45,967 nt of DNA from a virus. Every line of letters starts with the position of its first letter. Position 1 is the first letter of the stretch. Below, piece by piece: positions 29,838 to 35,258 of the stretch. The stretch is from IMG/VR virus record IMGVR_UViG_3300044912_000023, positions 1 through 45,967 of that record, one strand, 5' to 3'. The position numbers were made by a program, and so were the translations under genes. The notes below the pieces were generated by a model. The model was not told where the DNA came from. It searched no databases and worked only from the letters and a program-made list of their open reading frames with translations.

Positions 29838-29867
29838 CGAAAAGAAATGGAGGGCCGAAACCCTCCA
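29838..29867 (-). terminator. Intrinsic terminator after the tail tube genes
   Basis: Stem TGGAGGG (29848-29854) with CCCTCCA (29861-29867), a 6-base loop and, on the minus strand, a TTTCTTTT tract right after the stem. It lies in the 46-base gap after the second tube gene, where partial termination would keep tube protein in excess of the downstream assembly proteins. Confidence 0.88.
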
Positions 29868-29875
29868 CAATTAAA

Positions 29876-30568
29876 CTAAGCTGCTGTATAAGCACCTTTA
29901 ATTTCTGATTGAACCGAGATAGTAAGCTTTGCTGTCATTGCTTCGGTTAAGCTTGAAGTTACTTCAATAGCTTCAATTTTACCTAAGAAATAGAAACATG
30001 AATGCTCGCTATCACGCAATTCAGTTGTTGTAAAGCCTGAAGGCTCTGTGCCTAATAAAGTAAAGCGGAATACATAAGTCTTCCCATCACCAACTCTTGG
30101 CTGACGACGTCTACCCTCTTCATCATACACATATGCATCTGCCCATAAACTAGGAATATAGTTTAAAGTGATTTCCATATTTGGAAGATCGGCTTGTCCT
30201 TGTACTTGCTTAGAAGTTTTAGAACCGTATTCAGGAACCTTTGTGATATTCGCAGGTGTACCTAAAGCAGGGAATTCTTTTAAGTGAGTAATACGAACAA
30301 ACTCTGCAGAGCTAGCAGCAGACCCTGGTGATACATCATTAGTAGTATCAATCAAATCTGCGAAAGATACGCCACCAGGAATAGTATCAGCATCAATAGT
30401 TACTAATCTTGATTTATTGTCAAATAATTTACCAAGCTTATCTTCAACGGTAAGCGGATTACTAAATGCACTGTCCCAGTCTGAGTTACTGACAGGGTAA
30501 TTAGTCATTGACAAGTCTGAGAACATTACCGCTGTTAAGCTAGAAATGTGACCTTTTGCTGTTGCCAT
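29876..30568 (-). CDS. Major tail tube protein, copy 2
   Basis: 230 residues, beta-rich. It is a paralogue of the gene just upstream: residues 95-139 are identical to residues 53-97 of copy 1, and the C-terminal EAMTAKLTISVQSEIKGA block is shared. It is followed by a terminator and then the chaperone genes, the usual position of the major tail protein, which polymerises into the tube. A strong GGAGG site precedes the ATG at 30568. Compared with copy 1 it carries about 40 extra residues near 35-90, which could form a surface decoration. Which copy is the main tube subunit cannot be told from sequence. Confidence 0.85.
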   Translation of the reverse strand: MATAKGHISSLTAVMFSDLSMTNYPVSNSDWDSAFSNPLTVEDKLGKLFDNKSRLVTIDADTIPGGVSFADLIDTTNDVSPGSAASSAEFVRITHLKEFPALGTPANITKVPEYGSKTSKQVQGQADLPNMEITLNYIPSLWADAYVYDEEGRRRQPRVGDGKTYVFRFTLLGTEPSGFTTTELRDSEHSCFYFLGKIEAIEVTSSLTEAMTAKLTISVQSEIKGAYTAA

Positions 30569-30577
30569 AAGGCCTCC

Positions 30578-31147
30578 TTAGTTGGTGAATGCGCCTTTAA
30601 TTTCAGATTGTACTGAAATTGTTAGCTTAGCAGTCATAGCTTCAGTTAGGCTTGAAGTTACTTCCAATGCTTCCATTTTACCTAAGAAGTAAAAGCAAGA
30701 GTTCTCAACAGTAGCCAAGTTAGCAGAAGTCGGATTAGATGCAGCCTCTGTACCTAATAAAGCAAAACGGAAGATATAAAGCTTACCGTCACCCACTTTA
30801 ACACCTGTTGCAGTGTTAGTAGTTTCATTATAAAGCTCATTTCCTTTCCATAAGGTAGGAATGTAGTTGAGTGTGATTTCCATATTTGGAAGATCAGCTT
30901 GGCCTTGTACTTGTTTAGAAGTTTTAGAACCGTACTCAGGTACTTTAGTAATGTTTGCAGGAGTACCTAAAGCAGGAAACTCTTTCAAATGTGAAATAGA
31001 TACGCCGATGTTATCAGTAGTACCAGCAAATTTGCCGTTATAGTTTGCTTCTGTAGTAAGCGCGTTCCATGCTGAGTCTGAGCTTGGTGTTATATTTACT
31101 GATAAATCAGAGAACATTGCAGCGGTTAAGCTAGAAATGTGTGCCAT
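30578..31147 (-). CDS. Major tail tube protein, copy 1
   Basis: 189 residues. It shares start (HISSLTA-MFSDLS), middle (45 identical residues) and end with copy 2, so the pair arose by tandem duplication. Many third-codon positions differ in the identical stretch, so the copies are not recent and the protein segment is constrained in both. The ATG at 31147 has an AAGGA site, two bases after the tail terminator gene. Both are probably virion tube components, either mixed rings or one specialised for an end of the tube. Confidence 0.85.
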   Translation of the reverse strand: MAHISSLTAAMFSDLSVNITPSSDSAWNALTTEANYNGKFAGTTDNIGVSISHLKEFPALGTPANITKVPEYGSKTSKQVQGQADLPNMEITLNYIPTLWKGNELYNETTNTATGVKVGDGKLYIFRFALLGTEAASNPTSANLATVENSCFYFLGKMEALEVTSSLTEAMTAKLTISVQSEIKGAFTN

Positions 31148-31149
31148 TG

Positions 31150-31560
31150 TTATTCCTTACAAAAATAATTAAATGTGATAGAGTAAGTGACTCTATATAG
31201 TGAAGGCGTGTCCTTATCAACACCGTTAGGACTAATTGAACTAAACCCAAATTGAGTTTGAGCTGTATCCGTTAGATGTTTTATAGACTTATTCACTAGA
31301 TGAGAATCAAGTGCGTCTGCTATCTCGAAGGCACGTCTTGTACCCTCTCCGGCAGGTATAAAAATATCAATTATGAGAATACCTTTTGTAGAGTTACGGT
31401 TTAAACCGTTTCCACTGGGTATCACAGAGACGCGAATAAATTCTTTGCCACTGCTCACAGCTATATAATTTGTCGGGAATGTTTTTATATCTTCTGCTAC
31501 CCACTCAGGAGAAGCAAATACACTAAAGACATCCTGTTCAAGACTTACGAATTTTCCCAT
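31150..31560 (-). CDS. Tail terminator-like protein
   Basis: 136 residues with a central beta region (FIRVSVIPSGNG, then GILIIDIFIPAGEGTRRAFEIADAL) and the size and position of DUF4128/lambda U-like tail terminators, which cap the tube and join it to the head. It lies directly between head closure and tube genes. The start overlaps the upstream stop (TAATG). No residues are diagnostic, so the role is by fold-like pattern and order. Confidence 0.7.
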   Translation of the reverse strand: MGKFVSLEQDVFSVFASPEWVAEDIKTFPTNYIAVSSGKEFIRVSVIPSGNGLNRNSTKGILIIDIFIPAGEGTRRAFEIADALDSHLVNKSIKHLTDTAQTQFGFSSISPNGVDKDTPSLYRVTYSITFNYFCKE

Positions 31561-31901
31561 TATAATGTCCTCGTAAGCTCTAGTACGCTAGTGTATGTAT
31601 TTGAGATGATTATAGTACCAATAGTCCATTCCACCCCGTTATTCACAACAGTAGAAAATAAAGACAAATCACCGACATCCTTATTCTTTAATAGAATTTG
31701 TAAGGATTCTGAATCTTTTGTCTTTTTAGTTTTTAATGGAATGACCTTTACGGGGATACTGGTTATTACACCAGTGTCCACAGTACCAGTACTAAAATCA
31801 AATTCTTTTGCAGCCTTCTGAAAGGTTACAAGAACCGCTAAGTCCTTGGCCATATTAAAAGCCATATTCAGCTGACTACCAATAAGTCCTTTATAGGCCA
31901 T
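31560..31901 (-). CDS. Head closure / head-tail stopper protein
   Basis: 113 residues. Pattern of an N-terminal helix followed by beta strands, with VTFQKAAKEFDFSTGTV and a C-terminal VEWTIGTIIISNTYTSVLELTR. Size and placement between the adaptor and the tail terminator fit a connector stopper of the SPP1 gp16 type. It overlaps both neighbours by TAATG junctions. Confidence 0.6.
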   Translation of the reverse strand: MAYKGLIGSQLNMAFNMAKDLAVLVTFQKAAKEFDFSTGTVDTGVITSIPVKVIPLKTKKTKDSESLQILLKNKDVGDLSLFSTVVNNGVEWTIGTIIISNTYTSVLELTRTL

Positions 31902-32383
31902 TAGTTAGCCCTCCACCATGTTCTTGCGCCACTATTAGACAATAAAGGCTTAATATAACTCTTTACTATTCTTGGTGTTTTGTTGGCAGGCATTACTGTC
32001 TCCAATACAATGTCACCTAGCTCCAAGTTTTTAACCATACCTGTATCGTCATAGAGGCCATCATTATTTAATAAATGATAAGCAAGTTCATACGTAGCAT
32101 TGACAATTCTACCAGGAACCTCTATACTATTTAAAGACTTCATAGTGCCTAGTTTCGGATCAAAGTATTCAGCTTCTTTACGAGGAAAGGCTAAGTCTTG
32201 TGTTTCGCTAGAAATTATCCCAATCCAAACCATCTCATCAAGTATCGATGTTGCAGTGCAAAGAGCTTGTTCTTTTTGAACTTCAGCTGCATCGGTCCAA
32301 GCAGCAACATCTAGCTTGTTTTCAAAATAAGTATCGGCCTCTGTCAAATCAGCATATGAATTAACACCTTTAACGAGTGCCAT
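31901..32383 (-). CDS. Head-tail connector adaptor (DnaT-like domain family)
   Basis: 160 residues. ADLTEADTYFENKL, ALCTATSILDEM, and LAFPRKEAEYFD are typical of the phage adaptor family often annotated as DnaT-like. These bind under the portal and form the first connector ring. A DNA-replication role is unlikely in this position. The stop overlaps the next start (TAATG). Confidence 0.8.
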   Translation of the reverse strand: MALVKGVNSYADLTEADTYFENKLDVAAWTDAAEVQKEQALCTATSILDEMVWIGIISSETQDLAFPRKEAEYFDPKLGTMKSLNSIEVPGRIVNATYELAYHLLNNDGLYDDTGMVKNLELGDIVLETVMPANKTPRIVKSYIKPLLSNSGARTWWRAN

Positions 32384-32393
32384 AACCTACTCC

Positions 32394-33644
32394 TTAAGAA
32401 TGGAATACTGGTAAAATACCCAATGAAAGTGCAGAAGCTGTTTTACGTGTCCAAGTACCTTTAACGTTTGCACGGTTAGAGATAAGAGCAGCTTGTGTTC
32501 CTGCAGCAGCAACTACTGAAGTTGTATTACCGCCAGAAGTACTGCGGTATGAAGCGTAATCAGCATCTGAAGGGAATGCAGTTGAAATACCATTCCAATC
32601 ATAACCAGCAGGAGCTAGTACATAACCCCAACGTGACCAGACAGAAGTAACACCACCACCTTTGTATTTGTTAGCGTCACGGTATACTTCAGTTGAATCA
32701 GGCACTGCTAATGTTTCCATTGCAATAGCACCTGGTAAAATGATGAATGAAGTTTTAGTACCAACAATATCAACACCAGCACCTGCATTAAGTACAGCAA
32801 GATCAGATGCACTTAAAGATTGGTTAGCCCGTGTTACAATCAAGCGGAATTTACCGTTGAAAATTGTTTGGAAGTTAATATTACCTTCGGTTACAGTTGT
32901 TTCATCAACAAAGTTAGCTGAACGGAAAGAAGCTAAAACTTCTGGAGATACAGCTAAGTATGCCCAATCTGGTTCATAGTCTTTGAAAGCTTTGCCAAAT
33001 GCATCTAACAAGCCTTCTGCTCTTGAAGCACCTTGGTACGCATAGTTAAGAACGTTGTCTCTATCTTTACCGTTTCCAGAAACGATTTTGCCTGCACCAG
33101 CAGTAGCTGAACCGATATCTACATAAAAGCCATAAGTTGCGTCAGCAGGATCGTTTGACCATGATTGACCACCAGCGCCAGCTGTACCAACTAATGCTTC
33201 AGAGATAGCTACACCTTTAAGTACAGAAAGAATAGCATCATGTTCGTCTTTAGCACGAGTTTCACCAAAGTCACGACCAATTTTAGCTAAACCATCTTGA
33301 CGAGTAACTACTTCAGTCATATTGACTTTTTCAGCACCGTGTGTACGTACAGTTTTAATGTAAGTACTGAAGTCAGATGTATAGTTAGTTTTCTCGCCAT
33401 CAGCAGCATCTGTTAATGATGCAATGTTGATTTTAGGGTTTAAAGGTTTCAACCAACGCATTTGACCAATAAAGGTTTCTGTGTTAGTGTCAATTTGTGG
33501 GTTGCTAGAGGTAATTCCAGTACCAGATAACTTACGAGCATTAGTATAAGCTTCATCGCTGTATGCGCCGATTGCTTCTTGTAATACATAGTTGTTATTA
33601 TTACCAGCTGTTCCGCTGGTATAGGTAACGCTATTTGCTGCCAT
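32394..33644 (-). CDS. Major capsid protein
   Basis: 416 residues following the scaffold gene. The sequence has the features of an HK97-fold capsid of the group with an N-terminal arm: a TFIGQMRWLKPLNP region near 60-75, an EAL-type helix around 145, and a C-terminal SRWGYVLAPAGYDWNG typical of this class. A large 45-residue Ala/Thr/Ser-rich tail is at the end. The ATG at 33644 has an AAGGA site. The scaffold is a separate gene, so a fused delta domain is not expected. Confidence 0.9.
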   Translation of the reverse strand: MAANSVTYTSGTAGNNNNYVLQEAIGAYSDEAYTNARKLSGTGITSSNPQIDTNTETFIGQMRWLKPLNPKINIASLTDAADGEKTNYTSDFSTYIKTVRTHGAEKVNMTEVVTRQDGLAKIGRDFGETRAKDEHDAILSVLKGVAISEALVGTAGAGGQSWSNDPADATYGFYVDIGSATAGAGKIVSGNGKDRDNVLNYAYQGASRAEGLLDAFGKAFKDYEPDWAYLAVSPEVLASFRSANFVDETTVTEGNINFQTIFNGKFRLIVTRANQSLSASDLAVLNAGAGVDIVGTKTSFIILPGAIAMETLAVPDSTEVYRDANKYKGGGVTSVWSRWGYVLAPAGYDWNGISTAFPSDADYASYRSTSGGNTTSVVAAAGTQAALISNRANVKGTWTRKTASALSLGILPVFHS

Positions 33645-33659
33645 TTTATTTCCTTAATA

Positions 33660-34307
33660 TTAACGGCGAAGCTTTCCTTCTGCCGCGAGTTTGAGTACCT
33701 CTTCCTGAGACATCGCAAAGATTGATTTAGGCGAGTTATCAGGAAGATTATTTGTTCCAGATGGTGTAGTACCGCCGCCTGATGATGGTTTGGCTTTAAA
33801 CAAGAAAGAATTATCGTCATGTTCAGAGAATTGTTTTACAAACGTTCTAAGATCGGCACCACTCTTGTGAACCCAGACACCATTCTCATTTTGAATAAGT
33901 TGACTGGCAATATCCATATAGGCCATATCGCGAGCTTTGTCACTTCTAAGCGCATAGTTTGCTAGTACAGTTTTGATTTCTGCATCACGAGCAAGCTCTA
34001 CGTTACGCTTTGTTACAGCTTCCAATTTAGCTTGGGTCTCTGCTAACTGAAGTTCAAAGGCTTCTTTGTGTTTCCCTTCTTCTTGTAGACGTGCTATATT
34101 AGCTTCTTTTTCTTTCTGTTCATACTCTGCAGCTTTTCTTAAAGCCTCGTCACGCTCTTTGTACGCACTGTCAAGTTTTGTCTTGATTGGCTTAAGAGCT
34201 TCTTGGATCTTGCTGTCCACGTCATCCACAGGAGGAGTGGGAGTAATATTATCCGGAGCAGGAGTATTAGTTTCTTGTGTTTGTGTTTCATCAGTTTCGG
34301 TAGACAT
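33660..34307 (-). CDS. Capsid scaffolding protein
   Basis: 215 residues. Acidic, Pro/Thr-rich start (1-30), long charged coiled coil (about 35-110), and a basic C-terminus ending LAAEGKLRR, the usual build of a phage scaffold that binds the capsid protein through its C-terminal helix. It is the first gene after the non-coding region. The ATG has an AAAGGA site. Confidence 0.88.
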   Translation of the reverse strand: MSTETDETQTQETNTPAPDNITPTPPVDDVDSKIQEALKPIKTKLDSAYKERDEALRKAAEYEQKEKEANIARLQEEGKHKEAFELQLAETQAKLEAVTKRNVELARDAEIKTVLANYALRSDKARDMAYMDIASQLIQNENGVWVHKSGADLRTFVKQFSEHDDNSFLFKAKPSSGGGTTPSGTNNLPDNSPKSIFAMSQEEVLKLAAEGKLRR

Positions 34308-34340
34308 TTGTTTATTTCCTTTGAGTACAACTCTTTATAT

Positions 34341-34361
34341 ATTATAGATACAATCTATAAT
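34341..34361. repeat. Inverted repeat with 3-base loop
   Basis: Arms ATTATAGAT (34341-34349) and ATCTATAAT (34353-34361) are a perfect 9-bp inverted repeat around ACA. It may be an operator overlapping the putative promoter, or a hairpin promoter for a virion polymerase. Confidence 0.6.
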
Positions 34362-34368
34362 GTTGGAA
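34341..34368 (-). promoter_or_regulatory. Candidate sigma70-type promoter for the scaffold operon
   Basis: On the minus strand a TATAAT (34346-34341) lies 16 bases after a weak TTCCAA -35 (34368-34363). The start would be about 30 bases before the scaffold ATG. The -35 matches only half of the consensus. Confidence 0.3.
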
Positions 34369-34387
34369 TCACTAAATTTTATATTTA

Positions 34388-34405
34388 GGGTTAATTTAAC
34401 GGGGT
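34388..34405. repeat. 18-base direct repeat, copy A
   Basis: GGGTTAATTTAACGGGGT, identical to the copy at 34498-34515 (110 bases away). Each contains GTTAA-T-TTAAC, an inverted repeat around one base. On the plus strand it is followed by TATAAT at 34408. Confidence 0.9.
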
Positions 34406-34485
34406 TCTATAATGATTATATAGTATATTACTTAGTATAATAGATATTATAATAAGAGATAATACTATATATAATGAATATAGGG

Positions 34486-34527
34486 GGAGGCAGGGAAGGG
34501 TTAATTTAACGGGGTCTGCCTCCTTTT
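34486..34527 (+). terminator. Plus-strand terminator-like hairpin
   Basis: GGAGGCAG (34486-34493) pairs with CTGCCTCC (34516-34523) across a 22-base loop, followed on the plus strand by TTTT. There is no T tract on the minus strand, so it would not act as an intrinsic terminator for the Tad2 gene that ends at 34534. It may stop antisense transcripts or act as a structural element. Confidence 0.4.
34498..34515. repeat. 18-base direct repeat, copy B, in a hairpin loop
   Basis: Identical to copy A. It makes up the loop, apart from four bases, of the hairpin at 34486-34523. No third copy was found by eye in the window. Confidence 0.9.
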
Positions 34528-34533
34528 GTGTAC

Positions 34534-34752
34534 CTAAACTAGTACCCAATCATCTGCTAACAAATCTGCTACAGACGGTACCCATGTGTCAAAAGAATTT
34601 CTAACGTTCTTAATGACAAAGTGTGGGCATAGTTCTGAAAATTCAAAATCATGTGCTTTTACTAACTTAACGTACATGTCTTTTCCATTCCAGCCTTCAC
34701 GTGCTAGCTTTTGACCAGCAATAATCATATCTAATGCGTGACTAAATCTCAT
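34534..34752 (-). CDS. Tad2-like (DUF2829) anti-Thoeris protein
   Basis: 72 residues from the ATG at 34752, which overlaps the upstream stop (ATGA). Earlier possible starts (TTG 34779, ATG 34770) lie inside the upstream gene. The sequence fits DUF2829/Tad2: MRFSHALDMI, GQKLAREGWNGKDMYVKLV, and the ending WVPSVADLLADDWVLV. Characterised Tad2 proteins are tetrameric sponges that sequester the cyclic ADP-ribose signal of Thoeris defence. The DUF2829 match is clear; the anti-defence role is inferred from family. It is unusual among head genes. Confidence 0.8.
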   Translation of the reverse strand: MRFSHALDMIIAGQKLAREGWNGKDMYVKLVKAHDFEFSELCPHFVIKNVRNSFDTWVPSVADLLADDWVLV

Positions 34753-34883
34753 TTGTGTGTTGCTCCACATATAGTACAACGAAATTCTTTCTTCTGGGTT
34801 GCGTTCATAACACGCATTCCAGTGCCATACAGCTTATCTTGTGCTGCATGTTTGCAGTTACACTTTTTAATCTCAGCTGACAT
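34749..34883 (-). CDS. 44-residue zinc-ribbon-like protein
   Basis: ATG at 34883, one base after the upstream stop, with GGCGGA as ribosome site. Cys residues at Cys-Asn-Cys (8, 10) plus His12, and Cys-Thr-Ile-Cys (36, 39), ending with a His, could bind one zinc. The layout resembles small zinc-ribbon proteins frequently seen in phage genomes; function unknown. The TGA overlaps the Tad2 ATG, supporting both. Confidence 0.75.
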   Translation of the reverse strand: MSAEIKKCNCKHAAQDKLYGTGMRVMNATQKKEFRCTICGATHK

Positions 34884-34884
34884 A

Positions 34885-35256
34885 CTATCCGCCTGTTAAT
34901 TTGCATTTTAATTCATAGCCCATTAGAGGCCATACTTTACTAATAGCGTTTTCTTTTGCAACCTTACGCCCAATCTCAGCGTCAAAGTTTTCAGGAGATG
35001 CACAAGCAGATTCACCTGTTACAGTAAACCCGTTACGTAATACTACTACGCAAAAAGTTAATAAGGCTAATGGGATTAAGTCTAAATTATCTTCTTCAGG
35101 CGATTCTTGGGCTACGTAAGTATTTGATGCAATTGCACCTAAACGACCATCGTAAGCTGTAAAGTAATGTACACTCTTAATATTACTTTCAATATCTGCA
35201 GGTGTAATACGTGGTGCTGTTAAGCCTTTTGCTACGATTTCTTGTTCAATATTCAT
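34885..35256 (-). CDS. N4 gp49 / Sf6 gp66 family protein
   Basis: 123 residues. The ATG at 35256 follows the polymerase gene stop by two bases. A TTG start at 35283 would overlap that gene and has no support. The family signature is visible in residues 67-115: TFCVVVLRNGFTVTGESACA, then SPENFDAEIGRKVAKENAI, and VWPLMGYEL. The family is widespread in phages of diverse types and has no well-defined biochemical role that I know of. Its placement directly after the polymerase fusion may be meaningful or may be chance. Confidence 0.88.
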   Translation of the reverse strand: MNIEQEIVAKGLTAPRITPADIESNIKSVHYFTAYDGRLGAIASNTYVAQESPEEDNLDLIPLALLTFCVVVLRNGFTVTGESACASPENFDAEIGRKVAKENAISKVWPLMGYELKCKLTGG

Positions 35257-35258
35257 TG

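Larger units (their letters stand above)
34308..34533 (-). promoter_or_regulatory. AT-rich non-coding region upstream of scaffold and capsid genes
   Basis: About 226 bases with no convincing gene. It holds two copies of an 18-base repeat, an inverted repeat with a 3-base loop, a longer imperfect inverted repeat (34415-34426 with 34462-34475), a TATAAT-AGAT-ATTATA palindrome at 34436-34451 and a GC-rich hairpin at its right end. It is the largest gap in the window and the best candidate for a control region of the head-tail operon. Both -10-like hexamers and palindromes occur by chance in DNA this AT-rich. Confidence 0.6.

Noticed and set aside
31901-32383. DnaT-like domain as a replication protein
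   Set aside because: The gene lies between capsid and head-closure genes and this family is a connector adaptor in phages.
34486-34527. Hairpin as terminator for the Tad2 transcript
   Set aside because: On the minus strand the stem is followed by CCCCC and not by T's; only the plus strand has a T tract.
34408-34532. A small antisense RNA from the plus-strand TATAAT to the hairpin
   Set aside because: The -35 region is poor and the DNA is so AT-rich that a TATAAT is expected by chance.
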